From Typha latifolia (Eukaryota; Streptophyta; Magnoliopsida; Poales; Typhaceae), in contig CM034106.1 in NCBI GenBank assembly GCA_019914945.1, positions 3,472,001-3,536,000 of the forward strand: a stretch of DNA of 64,000 nucleotides, given 5' to 3'. Below, in pieces: positions 44,335 through 54,345 of the stretch. Position 1 is the stretch's first letter. Every line of letters starts with the position of its first letter. The notes under the pieces are model-generated. The model searched no databases. It worked only from the letters and a program-made list of their open reading frames with translations, and had not been told where the DNA came from. The translations under genes and the position numbers were made by a program.

Positions 44335-46075
44335 GACAGGGGGAGTGCGCCCATAAGGGGGTCATGCCGATGCTAGAGTGATGAGCCGTATTGTATGACC
44401 ACTCAGCCCATGGAAGGAATTTGACCCAATCCTTTGGTCGTTCCGCCACAAAGCATCGCAAGTATTGCTCCAGTCCGCGATTCGCCACCTCGGTTTGGCC
44501 ATCTGTCTCGGGGTGATAAGCTGAACTCAGGTTGATTTGAGTCCCTTGCAATCTGAAGAACTCGGACCAAAGCTCACTGATGAAGATGCGATCCCGGTCT
44601 GACACTATCGTCCTAGGCATCCCATGCAAGCGTGCCACTTCCCGAACAAAAATTTCAGCAACCCTTTTTGTTGAAAACGGGTGAGACAATGTTATGAAAT
44701 GAGCATATTTGCTCAGTCTATCCACCACAACAAACACCACCGATTGTCCCCGAACCTCCGGCAGCCCCTCGATGAAGTCCATGGAAATATCCTCCCAAAT
44801 ACGCTCTGGTATAGGTAGTGGTTGTAGCAGCCCGCTAGGCTTGAGTGCCTCCGATTTGACTCGTTGGCAGATTTGACATTCACGCACATACTTTTTCACG
44901 TCCGTCTTCATTGCTGTCCATATACAGTTTTGGGCCAGCCGCTTGTAGGTACGTAATACCCCTTCATGCCCTGCTATAGGAGTATCATGGAAGTGTGCCA
45001 TCAATAGTCTCCGTAGCTCTTCGTTACAGGGTACCTTGATTCGCCCGCGCTCTAGTACTAACCCATCGCGCTCCTCGTGCTCGGGGTGGCTTGAGGAGTT
45101 CTCTCTCAACTCCTCCATGAGTTGGACCAGCTCACTATCCTCTGCACTAGCTCTCCGCAGATCTGAGAAGAAAGGAAAGATGGGCGCCGAGAAAGAAGCG
45201 AGCTCCCTTGCGACCCCTTCATTTGGAAGTTCAAGTAGCGGTTGGCTTCCATCTAGCAGCACTCTCTTGTCATTTCTCCAAAACGTCAATGTGAGGCTTG
45301 TAAAATCAAATGTCACGGGCCCCAAGCTTCGAAGCCATTGGGTCCTCAAAACTATATCGGCACCTTGCAAGGCCAACGGATAAAGATCCAATATGAAAGT
45401 TTGGCCTTGCACCTTCAATTCTGCACCTCCACAAATAGAATCCACTCGCAATGTGGTGCCATCTCCAATCATCACATCGAACCCTTCCATGGGTTCCGAC
45501 TCGAGCCCAATCTTCCTAAGGAGCCTCTTGTCAATAAAGTTGTGGGTGGACCCGGTGTCAATCAAGATTCTCACTGTGGTTTTCTTGACTAGCCCGTTCA
45601 CCCGCAAGGTCTTTGGCGTAGCTGTCCCCGAATAGGCGTGGAGGGAGATTTCGGCTATCATGTCCTCCACGGGTTGCTCCTCAGCTTCTTCTCCTTGATG
45701 TCTAGCCACATCTGCACCTTCAGCTGCAAACTCGTCCTCCGCTTCCTCCAATCCATCGATTAGCATCACCGATGCCATCGGTTTAGCACAGCGATGCCCG
45801 GGTACAAACTTCTCATCACAACGGAAGCTTAGGCCCTTGGCTCTTCTTTCTTCTACTTGGGCTGGTGTGAGTGCTCGTCCCGGACCTCTAGGTGCATACT
45901 TCACATCTTGGGATGGCTTCAAGGGTGCTCGAGGAGGTACCACTGTAGTAGCAACCCTTGGTACTCCGATAGTATTTCCCGCCGCTATGTTTGGTTGAGC
46001 TTGATTGCGGCTTCCTTGGCTTGTTGAAGAAGGTTTCGGCCACGCCCGTATTTCCCACAGCATCTCCATCATCAT
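44321..46075 (-). CDS. D1 open frame of 584 codons: gag tail, protease and integrase fused across an RT-RNase H deletion
   Basis: Residues 1-100 are gag linker with a knuckle lacking its first Cys (GLSFRCDEKFVPGHRC). Protease follows with an intact box ILIDTGSTHNFIDKRL (residues 170-185). At residues 281-295 the protease end (LLDGSQPLLEL) passes into the spacer that normally follows RNase H (FSAPIFPFFSDLRRA). Integrase follows: H361/H363/H370 and C400/C403 for zinc, and the full triad D433, D493, E529 (QTEVANRG). It ends by frameshift at residue 573. An open frame of this length with intact active sites suggests selection or youth; translation is unproven. Confidence 0.85.
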   Translation of the reverse strand: MMMEMLWEIRAWPKPSSTSQGSRNQAQPNIAAGNTIGVPRVATTVVPPRAPLKPSQDVKYAPRGPGRALTPAQVEERRAKGLSFRCDEKFVPGHRCAKPMASVMLIDGLEEAEDEFAAEGADVARHQGEEAEEQPVEDMIAEISLHAYSGTATPKTLRVNGLVKKTTVRILIDTGSTHNFIDKRLLRKIGLESEPMEGFDVMIGDGTTLRVDSICGGAELKVQGQTFILDLYPLALQGADIVLRTQWLRSLGPVTFDFTSLTLTFWRNDKRVLLDGSQPLLELPNEGVARELASFSAPIFPFFSDLRRASAEDSELVQLMEELRENSSSHPEHEERDGLVLERGRIKVPCNEELRRLLMAHFHDTPIAGHEGVLRTYKRLAQNCIWTAMKTDVKKYVRECQICQRVKSEALKPSGLLQPLPIPERIWEDISMDFIEGLPEVRGQSVVFVVVDRLSKYAHFITLSHPFSTKRVAEIFVREVARLHGMPRTIVSDRDRIFISELWSEFFRLQGTQINLSSAYHPETDGQTEVANRGLEQYLRCFVAERPKDWVKFLPWAEWSYNTAHHSSIGMTPLWAHSPCLACL

Positions 46076-46302
46076 TTAATTATTGATGGCCATCTGTCTG
46101 GAAAAAGACCCCAACACGGCTTGAATACTAGGTTCTTCCGTATTCCGATTAGATCGGGCGGTTCCATGGGTGGAAGTCCCCGCAACCGTTTCTCCCTCAT
46201 CTATTAGGATAATCTCTTCTTCATCATCTCGCCGTGCAGCCATGGATCTAGTTGTCGTCATTGGAAGCGCTTGTTGGAGGAACGGTGGCTCTGATACCAG
46301 CT
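46076..46302 (-). pseudogene. D1 gag start and primer site
   Basis: The frame in 46504-46076 includes the gag start near 46261 (MTTTRSMAARRDDEEEIILI), the same N-terminus as D2. A stop separates it from the next frame at 46075. The primer site GGCTCTGATACCA (46287-46299) lies between gag and LTR. The capsid core between gag start and knuckle is missing. Confidence 0.8.
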
Positions 46303-47296
46303 TGATACAATCACGCCTCTGGCTATGGAGCTCTGATACCAGCTTGATACGATCTCGCCTCTTTGGTGAAGGGTCGATATCTTCCAATTCTTGATCTGGA
46401 CTAGATCTGGCACGGAACCTTGAAATAAGATCCCGAAATATCCTGCCGTCGGATCTATGTGAAACTTTGATATGTTTTAATCCCAGGAAAGATCTTTGCA
46501 ACAAATCTAGTTTCAGGCGAATCGGAGTTGGGGATCTCGAGATATCGTTCGTTTAGTGGACGAACATCAGGATGCTCTATTTTGGATCCGTGGATGGAGG
46601 CAAACGAGATCCTAGGTAATGGTGGATGGTGGACCGGCGTTAATGTGGTGGCACCGGTGAAAAGTGATGGTGGAAGGGTTGTGGTTGATGGAAGGATTAG
46701 GGCAAGTGTGGGATAGATTGGCCGAAGGGGAAGAAGAGGGTCACCCCTAAGGGACTAGGGTGATTAGCCGGACGAGGGAGGTTAGAAGCGGCGTCGCCGA
46801 GGATTTATAGAATGGGAACGAAGAAGACGAAGGAGGCAAGGCAAAACTCAATCTCAATAATCAATAACCAATTTGGTTGCCTACCACATCCTTTTATACG
46901 CTAACCAACAACTCAAATTAACCCTAAAAACACAATTTTCGTCGACCGCGTTCGAACTCGCCCGACCGCGTTCGAACGCACCGAGTTCGCTCTTTTGGAT
47001 TTGTGAACGCGATGCAGGCGTTCGAACGCGCAATCGAACGCGCTTGTCGGTATTTGCGAACGCGATGCAGGCGTTCATAGTGCGTTCGAACGCACCGCGT
47101 TCGAGCGCATAGTACATTCTCTTCACCACGTTCACAACCCCGTTCACAAACTGCGTTCGAACTCACTCCACCCGCGTTCGAACGCGACTTATAGAAAACT
47201 TATTTTAATGGAAATTAAACACTAAAACATGAAATAAAAACACTCCTAAAGTGAATCCATGCTCGAGATGACGTTGGTGAAGTCCGAATCGTATCA
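46303..47296 (-). mobile_element. D1 5' LTR with one captured primer site
   Basis: It is 994 bp. The inner end begins TGATACAATCACGCCTC at 46303, then GCTCTGATACCA at 46331-46342, then TGATACGATCTCGCC, which is where the solo D LTR at 49506 begins. The LTR is thus one unit longer than that solo LTR. The palindrome array is at 46948-47188, four exact copies, directly upstream of TATAAAAG-like GTATAAAAGG on the minus strand. Confidence 0.85.
46948..47188. repeat. Palindrome array in the D1 LTR
   Basis: Four exact GCGTTCGAACGC plus variants. The spacer CCTGCATCGCGTTCRCAAA occurs twice and also appears in the C-family arrays (CCTGCATCGCGTTCACATCG at about 42385-42404, reversed). Confidence 0.88.
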
Positions 47297-47421
47297 TAAA
47301 GCCTTGCTAAGAAAGGCTATGAGATGTCCTCCTTATATTAGTACGACTCCTATGCCAACTACCGACGCATCATATTTCACGACAAACTCTTTGGTGAAGT
47401 CCAATAGAGCTAGAATTGGTG
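47297..47421 (-). pseudogene. C3 RNase H, central piece
   Basis: It holds codons for KEFVVKYDASVVGIGVVLI-type sequence (first Asp of RNase H) and AFLSKALL, and lies between D1 and the solo C LTR. It joins 42942 on one side and 48339 on the other. Confidence 0.75.
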
Positions 47422-48333
47422 TGATACACTTAGATAGAATCTTTTCTTATTGCACTAGTGTTTATTTTTATTAAAACATAATTCCTGTAGGTCACGTTCG
47501 AACGCCCTTGCGAACGCTTGCATCAATTTCGCAAATACAGAGAACGCATATTGTGCATTCGAATGTGGTCAGGTGAGCTCAAACACCCGCATTCAAATGC
47601 CTGCATTACGTTTGCACATACAGAGAACGTCTTTTAGTGCGTTCGAACGTGATCTGGCGCATTCAAATGCGATCGACGAAATGCTCTAGAATTAGGGTTT
47701 CATATTTTTTTAGGACTTGTTGGCTACCCTCTATATATATGTGGATGGCAGCCAAATTCATTATGCAATTGGATTATTAATTTCTTGCCTTCTACCTTCT
47801 CTCTAGACTTCTCCCTCCTCCCTCTTCACCATCTTTCTACCTCTAGCATTGGCAATGTTTATCCTAACTTCTAATCTCCCTTGACTGTCGAGTCACCCAT
47901 CTTCTTTGGGATCTCGACCATTTCATTCCCTTCGTCTATATCCCTTAATCACATCCACCATCCACCTTCATCTCCATATCCATCCATAACCCTAACATCC
48001 ACTCCACCCGTCACCACCACCATCACCCATGTTATTCTGTGTTCTAGTCCCTGTTATAGTTTATTTGTAGATCAGGAAGTTGCGGATCTAACCCTATTAG
48101 TTTCATAATTTTATGACTACTGGAGAATATTTGACGAATATTTTCCCACGGTTGTGCAGACTAATTCCTGTAATATATTCAGATCTTGAAGGAATAATTG
48201 CGTAGCCTATCTTTGGTTCGAGTATTTATCAATTGGTATCAGAGCTTAACAATTAGTATTAGAGCTTATCAAATTGGTATCATAGCTTAACAATTGGTAT
48301 TAGAGCTTATCAAATTGGTATCAGAGCTTAATA
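47422..48333 (+). mobile_element. Solo C-family LTR containing five primer-site units
   Basis: It begins TGATACACTTAGATAG. C3 RNase H codons resume right after it (GCCATTGTCATTGTTG). The flanks TGGTG (47417-47421) and GAGTG (48334-48338) match at 3 of 5, as expected of an old duplication. The last 105 bp (48229-48333) hold five units of TGGTATCAGAGC or variants. A palindrome array lies at about 47491-47680 and TATA-like CTATATATATG at about 47732. Confidence 0.8.
48229..48333 (+). repeat. Five tandem primer-site units at the end of a solo LTR
   Basis: Units start at 48234, 48254, 48275, 48295 and 48316 (spacing 20, 21, 20, 21): TGGTATCAGAGC, TAGTATTAGAGC, TGGTATCATAGC, TGGTATTAGAGC, TGGTATCAGAGC. 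Each is preceded by TATCA or TAACA, the LTR terminus, and AAT or ATT. Confidence 0.88.
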
Positions 48334-49505
48334 GAGTGCCATTGTCATTGTTGTTTTCAGTTTTTTAAAAGCTGTAGTGGCTTCATCTGTCCATCTAAAA
48401 GAGTCCTTCGTCAGCAAAAACGTCAGAAGAGCAGCGATCTTGCCATACCCAGCGATGAAACAGCGATAATATCCGATCAGCCCCAAGAATCCTCACAATC
48501 CTATGGTGGTAGTAGGGATCGGCCAAGTGGTCATGCATGCTACCTTTTGAGGATCCACCGCTACACCTTCCAATGAGATGAAGTGGCCTAAATACTCCAC
48601 TTGTGGTACTCCCCATAGGCACTTGGACTTCTTAATCTTTAGCTAGTTTTGCTTCAACAAATTCAGCACATCCTCCAAATGCCGCCAATGCTCCATTTCT
48701 ATCCTACTATACACCAAAATATCGTCAAAGAATACCAAGACATACCTTCGCAGTAGAGGCTAAAAAATATCATTCATGAGGCCTTGAAAAGTAGCTGGAG
48801 CATTGGTGAGACTAAAAGGTATTACCCGGAACTCGTAGTGCCCGTCCATAGTCCAAAATGTAATTTTGTGCACATCCGCCAGGTGAACTCTAATTTGATA
48901 ATACCCGGCCCTCAAGTCAAGTTTGCTGAATATGGTTGCCCCTGCCAGCTTGTCTAGTTGCTCCTCTATGATCGGAATGGGATACTGATCCTTGATGGTG
49001 ATAGCGTTAAGTGCCTGGTAGTCGACACAAAAATGCTATGTCTAGTCCTTTTTTCGCACCAATAGTACAGGCGATGAGTAAGAGCTATGACTTAGTTGGA
49101 TGAGGTCATGCTCCGACATCTCGGCTACTATCTTAGAGATAACTTCTCTTTCCATATGTAGATACCGATGCCTCATGTTCACCGGTGCAACCCTGGGCAT
49201 AATCTCTATGTGACTATCCACCGTTCTCCTTGGTGGCAACTCCTTTGGCTTTTCAAACAGTCTAGCAAATTTATCTAATAAATTAGACAAATTAATTATC
49301 GTACCCGGACTCATCATGGGCTCATCTCCTACTAGTTCTAACTGAACAAGATAGGTCAAATAACTCGCACAAGGTAGCCCAATCATTAGTTGCATTGCTG
49401 GAATTGACGGAGACCGAACGCCATCAAGTTGCACATCTATGTTTCCTTACTTAAATTTCATCCACATGCTCCGATGATCATGGCGGGTCCCAAGCTCTAC
49501 AACTA
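48334..49505 (-). pseudogene. C3 reverse transcriptase and protease tail
   Basis: The connection lies at 48622-48395 and the RT core at about 48900-48640, including an intact catalytic box [13 protein letters not shown] (about 48700-48740). The RT N-terminal part is at 49434-49042 (FEKPKELPPRRTVDSHIEIM, HDLIQLSHSSYSSPVLL). The protease end (MWMKFK) is followed by the D solo LTR at 49506. Stops and a damaged finger region make it non-functional as a whole. Confidence 0.85.
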
Positions 49506-50457
49506 TGATACGATCTCGCCTTTTTGGTGGAGGGTCGATCTCTTCCAATTCTTGATCTGGACTAGATCTGGCACAGAACTTTGAAATAAGATCCCAAAAT
49601 ATTCCGCCGTTGGATCGATGTGGAATTTTGATATGTTGTTGCCCTAGAAAAGATCTTTCCAACAAATCACGTTTTAGGCGAATCGGAGTTGTGGATCTCG
49701 AGATACCATCCGTTTAGTGGACGAATATCAGGATGCTCTGTTTTGGATTCGTGGATGGAGGCACGAGATCCTAGGTAATGATGGTTGGTGGAGGACTGGC
49801 GTTAATGTGGTGGCACCGGTGAAAAGTGATGGTGGAAGGGTTGTGGTTGATGGAAGGATTAGGGCAAATGTGGGATAGATTGGACGAATGGGGAGAAGAG
49901 GGCCACCCTAAGGGACTAGGGTGATTAGCCGGACGAGGGACGTTAGAAGCGGCGTCGCCGAGGATTGAGAGAACGGGAGCGAAGAAGACGAAGGAGGCAA
50001 GGCAAAACTCAATCTCAATAATCAATGATCAATTTGGTTGCCTACCACATCCTTTTATTGGCTAACCAACACCTCAAATTAACCCTAAAAACATAATTTT
50101 CGTCGACTGCGTTCGAACTCGCCCGACTGCGTTCGAACGCACCGAGTTCGCTCTTCTGGATTTGCGAACGCGATGCAGGCGTTCGAACGCGCAATCGAAC
50201 GCGCTTGTCGATATTTGCGAACGCGATGCAGGCGTTCATAGTGCGTTCGAACGCATCGCGTTCAAACGCATAGTACATTCTCTTCACCACGTTCACAACC
50301 CTGTTCACAAACCGCGTTCGAACTCACTCCACCCGCGTTCGAACGCGACTTACAGAAAACTTATTTTAATGGAAATTAAACTCTAAAACATGAAATAAAA
50401 ACACTCCTAAAGTGAATCCATGCTCGAGACGACGTCGGTGAAGTCCAAATCGTATCA
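49506..50457 (-). mobile_element. Solo D-family LTR without captured primer sites
   Basis: The ends are TGATACGATCTCGCC and AAATCGTATCA, with AACTA at 49501-49505 and 50458-50462. It splits the C3 protease. It is 952 bp, carries four exact palindromes (array 50107-50351) and no primer-site unit, so it is the baseline form of the D LTR. Confidence 0.93.
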
Positions 50458-50462
50458 AACTA

Positions 50463-50745
50463 CTGAGTGCCAAGGACAATATCTAGTCCTCATAATGCTA
50501 ACGGATACAAGTCCACAATGATGCTGTATCCTTGCACTCGTATACCGACCCGGCGACACAAGCTCTCCGCCCGAAGCTTCATGCCGTCTCCTATAGCAAC
50601 GTCAAACCCCCCAGTCGGTTCAGCATTCAAGCCTAACTTTCTCACTAACCTCTTGGTGTGTTCTCCATTGATCTCCTTGTTGATGCCATCTTCCTTGTTT
50701 TCACCATTAATGGAGGTCCAAGGTTAACCGAGCTCTGATACCAGA
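50463..50745 (-). pseudogene. C3 protease piece joined to gag start, with primer site
   Basis: Protease codons at 50463-50665 (LRKLGLNAEPTGGFDVAIGD-type, just after the active site) join directly to gag N-terminal codons (50666-50730), so most of gag, the knuckle and the protease active site are deleted. The primer site GCTCTGATACCA is at 50732-50743. Confidence 0.78.
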
Positions 50746-50992
50746 TGATAGGGTTCTACGGAATGATCCCTTCAAGATCTGGATTGATTGTAGGAAGCAA
50801 TCTACACAATCAAGAGAAATTATTCACCAAATATTCTTCCATAGTCAGAAAATTATAAAACTAAGTGGGGTTGATCCGTAACTCCCTTATCGACATTTTT
50901 CGTATTTATGCCCTTAGTAGATTTGAACTGAAACTTGGACGAAATCATGATATAGTGGGGATGAAGGTGGTGGTGACGGGTTGAGTGGATGG
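50746..50992 (-). mobile_element. C3 5' LTR remnant
   Basis: It begins TGATAGGGTTCTACGG next to the primer site, matches 31282-31525, and stops at GGTTGAGTGGATG. There is no primer-site unit inside. Confidence 0.8.
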
Positions 50993-51329
50993 TTTGTAAC
51001 AACCCAATCTTAAAAAAAAAAAATTATGGGCACGATGCGATCGGCCACACTGTGGCCGGCCTCGTGCCCATGCAAGTTGCGCATGTAGCTTGCGTGGTGG
51101 GGGCACCACGTGCCCGCTGCCGCTGCCAACGGACTACGGCTAGCTGGTCGCAGCGGGCCCCGGCGCCGCCACAACCTCCTCCACCGCCTCCTCTCTCTCT
51201 CTCTCTCTAAATCTCTCTCTCTATCTATTTATCTCTCTCAGTCTCTCTCTCTCCACTATCTTTCGCTTTCCTTATCGCCGACATCGACCCACCGCCACCG
51301 CCACCTTCCCGAAGCCGCCGCCACCAGTA
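50993..51329. other. GC-rich unidentified insert with a CT microsatellite
   Basis: It starts near TGTAACAACCCAATC, a form seen at the start of some LTRs, then an A run, a GC-rich stretch (CACGATGCGATCGGCCACAC, GGCCCCGGCGCCGCC) and (CT)n at 51189-51260. It separates the C3 LTR remnant from the truncated RT of K. No domain is recognisable; the composition differs sharply from its neighbours. Confidence 0.5.
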
Positions 51330-51840
51330 GAGGCCGAAAATGAGGCCTTGAAAAGTAGTTGGAGCATTGGTGAGGCGAAAGGGCATCACCGGGAACTCGT
51401 AGTCCCCGTCCGGAGTTCGAAATGCAGTTTTGCGAATATCCGTCGGGTGAACTCTAATTTGATGATACCCGGCCCTCAAGTCAAGCTTGCTAAATATGGT
51501 CACCCTTACAAGCTCGTCTAGCAGCTCCTCTATGACTGAAATGGGATGCCGGTCCTTGATGGTGATAGCATTTAATGCCCGATAGTCAATACAAAAGTGT
51601 CATGCCCCATCTTTCTTCCGCACCAATAGCATGGGCGATGAGTAAGAGCTATGACTTGGTTGTATGAGGTCTTGCTCCAATATCTCGACTACCATATTGG
51701 AGATAACATCCTTCTTCACATGTGGATACTGATATTGCCTCACATTCGTCGGTGCAGCCTTGGGTACGATCTCTATGCGATGGTCTGTCATTTGCCTTGG
51801 TAGTGACTCCTTTGGTTCCTCAAACAGTCCATCAAATTTA
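51330..51840 (-). pseudogene. K reverse transcriptase, truncated before the active site
   Basis: It reads [33 protein letters not shown] and [12 protein letters not shown], after which the sequence changes to the GC-rich insert. The YxDD box and everything downstream are missing. The RT N-terminal part (EQDLIQPSHSSYSSPMLLVR) is at 51791-51600. Confidence 0.82.
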
Positions 51841-52378
51841 TCTAATAAGATAACTCGATGGTAGTATCTGGACTCATTAGAGGCTCGTCTCCTGCTGGTC
51901 CTAGCTTAAGAAGATAGGCCAAATCACTCGCACAAGGCAGCCCCACCATCGGCTCCATCGTAGGAATCGATGGAGACCGAACGCAATCAAGCCGCACATC
52001 TTTGCTTCCTTGCTTAAATTTCACCCATATGCTCCGGAAATCAAAGGTGATGTGTCCCCAAGCTCTGCAATCTCTGAGTGCGAAGGACAATGTCCGCTCC
52101 TCGCAGTGCCAACGGATACAAGTTCACAATGATGTCATATCCTTGCACCCGTATTCCAACTCGGCGACACAAGCTCTCCGCCCTAAGCGTCGTGCCATCT
52201 TCAATAGCAACGTCAAACCCCATGGTCGATTCAGCATCCAAGCCCAACTTTCTCACTAAGCTCTCATATAGAAAGTTGTGTGTACTCTCGAAATCGATGA
52301 GGATGTGCACACAATGTTGTCTAACGAATCCGTCCATCCGCAATGTCCTTGGCGCTAAAGTACCCGAATATGCATGCA
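51841..52378 (-). pseudogene. K protease
   Basis: It reads HILIDFESTHNFLYESLVRK: the active site D-S-G has become D-F-E. The downstream fold (GFDVAIEDGTTLRAESLCRR, LYPLALRGADIVL) is well kept. The lead-in HAYSGTLAPRTLRMDG is split from gag by D2 at 52384. Confidence 0.82.
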
Positions 52379-52383
52379 TCGAT

Positions 52384-53139
52384 TGATACGATTCGGACTT
52401 CACCGACGTCGTCTCGAGCTTGGATTTACCTTAGGATAAGATTGAGTTTTAGGATAAGATTGAGTTTTAGGATAAGATTGTGTTTTAGGATAAGATTGAG
52501 TTTTAGGATAAGATTGTGTTTTAGGATAAGATTGAGTTGTTGGTTAGCCTATAAAAGTATGTGTAGGGCAACCAAAATTAGGAATTGATTATTGAGAATT
52601 GAGTTTGCCTTGCCTCCTTCGTCTTCTTCGCTCCCGTTCCCTCAATCTCCCCGGCGACGCCGCTTCTAATCTCCCTCGACAGGCCAATCACCCTAGTCCC
52701 TTAGGAGTGGCCCTCTTCTCCCCCTTCTTCCAATTTATCCATCGCTATCCCTAACTTTTCCATCATCCATAACCCTTCCACCATCACTTTTACACCGGTG
52801 CCACCCCATCAACACCGGCCCTCCACAATCCACCATTACCCAGGATTTCGTGCCTTCATCCACGGAATCCAAAAACAGAGTATCCTGACGTTCGTCTACT
52901 AAACGAACGATATCTCGAGATCCCCAACTCCAATTCGCCTGAAACTAGATCCGTTGGAAAGCTCTTTTCCGGGCCTACAACATATCAAAATTTCACAGTG
53001 ATCCAACGGCGGGATATTTCGGGATCTTATCTTAAAGTTCCGTGCAAGATCGTAACAATCTGGTATCAGAGCCATAGCACCAAAAGAGGGTTCGTATCAA
53101 GCTGGTATCAGAGCCTATAGCCGAGGAAGGATCGTACCA
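52384..53139 (+). mobile_element. D2 5' LTR with two captured primer sites
   Basis: It begins TGATACGATTCGGACTTC. The end is fixed at ...GATCGTACCA (53139) by the matching 3' LTR end at 56677 and its TCGAT flank. Inside it, TGGTATCAGAGCC occurs at 53061 and 53103. U3 carries six 18-bp repeats (52432-52539) in place of the palindrome array; TATA at 52549-52557. Confidence 0.9.
52432..52539 (+). repeat. Six 18-bp tandem repeats in the D2 U3
   Basis: TAGGATAAGATTGAGTTT (A or T at the thirteenth base) repeats six times, ending 10 bp upstream of TATAAAAG. The same block is at 55956-56063 in the 3' LTR. Other D LTRs have the palindrome array at this position. Confidence 0.93.
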
Positions 53140-53142
53140 ATC

Positions 53143-53155
53143 TGGTATCAGAGCC
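53143..53155 (+). promoter_or_regulatory. D2 active primer-binding site (third copy)
   Basis: TGGTATCAGAGCC lies three bases after the LTR end at 53139. Two upstream copies (53061, 53103) lie within the LTR, so this third copy is the one that primed the last round of reverse transcription. Confidence 0.85.
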
Positions 53156-53180
53156 ACCGTTCCTCGGACAAGCGCTTCCA

Positions 53181-54345
53181 ATGACGACCACCAGATCCAT
53201 GGCTGCACGGCGTGATGATGAAGAAGAGATTCTCCCAATAGAGGAGGAAGAGACGATTGCGGGGACTTCCACCGCGGAACCATCCGATCTAATCGGAATA
53301 CGGAAGAGCCTAGCGTTCTATCCATGTTGGGGTCTATTTCAGAGCAGATGGCCATCAACCACCAGATGATGATGGAGATGATGCGGGAACTACGGGCGCC
53401 AAGGGAAGCAATGTCTAACGGGAAGGCACCATCGACCCCACGACGCGAGTCCACCCCCTTGAATCAATCCTCACCGGTTCAGCCTTTGCAACCACAAGAG
53501 CCGCTGCTACCACCACCCTATGGGCAGAGGCAAGCAAGGATGGTTACACCAGGACCAGTTGCGGGTGAACCCATCCGACGAGCGAATCACCATGGAGACC
53601 ACATTGGAGATCAAGATCCATGGGCGGGCCGATACGATCCGGAACCACGGCGAGTTGATCTAAACCGAAGGAGGGATCATCAACCCTTCATGGTGCATCC
53701 TCCGCCGGTTAGACAAGGAGTTGGGCATGATCCGGAACGAGACAACGGCATTCGTGGACAAGTCGTGCGTCTCGAATTCCCCAAGTTCAAAGGTGGCGAT
53801 CCAATTGATTGGTTGTATAGGGCGGAGCAATTCTTTGCATACCAAGGTACGGCGGAAGAATACAAGGTGACGCTTGCAAGCTTCCACCTTGAGGATGCGG
53901 CGCTTCATTGGTTTTGATCAGCCAATGCCATTGAGGCCATCGAAACTTGGGCTGAATTTTGCGCCGATATCACACGGCGATTTGGAGTATCGGGCTATGA
54001 AGACTTTGATGCTCTCCTCTCAAAGACGGTTCAGAAGACCACAGTTGGGTCATACCAAGAAGAATTTGAGAGGATTAGTAGCCGATGTCATCCACCATGG
54101 ACGGATCGGCAACTTCGCGGCACCTTCATCTCCGGGCTGCGGGGTGACATACAAGCCGATGTGAGGGCTTTAAGGCCTAGAACCTTAAAGGAGGCCTTCC
54201 AAGATGCGGTGCTTATGGAAGACAAGCATAGAGCCATGAAGATACACTTTGGAAGCGAGTTGGACAAGCCAAGGAAGCCGCAATCAAGCTCTACCAAACA
54301 TAGCGGCGGGAAACACTAGCGGAGTACCGGGGCATCGTTGTGCTA
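53181..54345 (+). pseudogene. D2 gag
   Basis: It starts MTTTRSMAARRDDEEEILPI at 53181. A shift near 53325 moves to the frame MLGSISEQMAINHQMMMEMM, which runs through a Pro/Arg-rich region to the capsid core LEFPKFKGGDPIDWLYRAEQ and FFAYQGTAEEYKVTLASFH. TGA at 53915 replaces an expected Trp codon. The frame continues after it (AIEAIETWAEFCADITRRFG, SKTVQKTTVGSYQEEF, RALRPRTLKEAFQDAVLMED). The knuckle is mostly deleted (only PGHRCAKPMG is left). Confidence 0.85.

Larger units (their letters stand above)
42943..47296 (-). mobile_element. Chromovirus D1, non-autonomous: RT and RNase H deleted
   Basis: TAAAG at 42938-42942 and 47297-47301 is a perfect duplication, and C3 RNase H codons join across it. 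The right LTR is 46303-47296; the left LTR is 42943-43843 and lacks its U3 start. Internally the element has a gag C-terminal part, protease and integrase only: protease runs in frame into integrase with the entire RT-RNase H block absent. The gag N-terminal core is also missing. Confidence 0.9.
31282..50992 (-). mobile_element. Chromovirus C3, spread over about 20 kb by five later insertions
   Basis: Pieces in minus-strand order are: 5' LTR remnant 50746-50992, primer site, gag start and protease piece 50463-50745, protease/RT 48334-49505, RNase H 47297-47421 and 42603-42942, integrase 35215-36228, and a 3' LTR remnant 31282-31525. Gaps between pieces are filled by the D solo LTR, the C solo LTR, D1, E and a Sirevirus, and the C3 codons join across each gap. 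Its LTRs carry no extra primer-site units. Confidence 0.8.

Noticed and set aside
42243..47166. Short Arg/Cys-rich frames (ERGCERGEENVLCARTRC type) on both strands in D and E LTRs
   Set aside because: Same artefact of GCGTTCGAACGC arrays in chromovirus LTRs.
48229..48333. tRNA gene fragments because of repeated matches to the initiator Met-tRNA 3' end
   Set aside because: Only the 12-13 nt complementary to the acceptor end is present; no cloverleaf arms follow.
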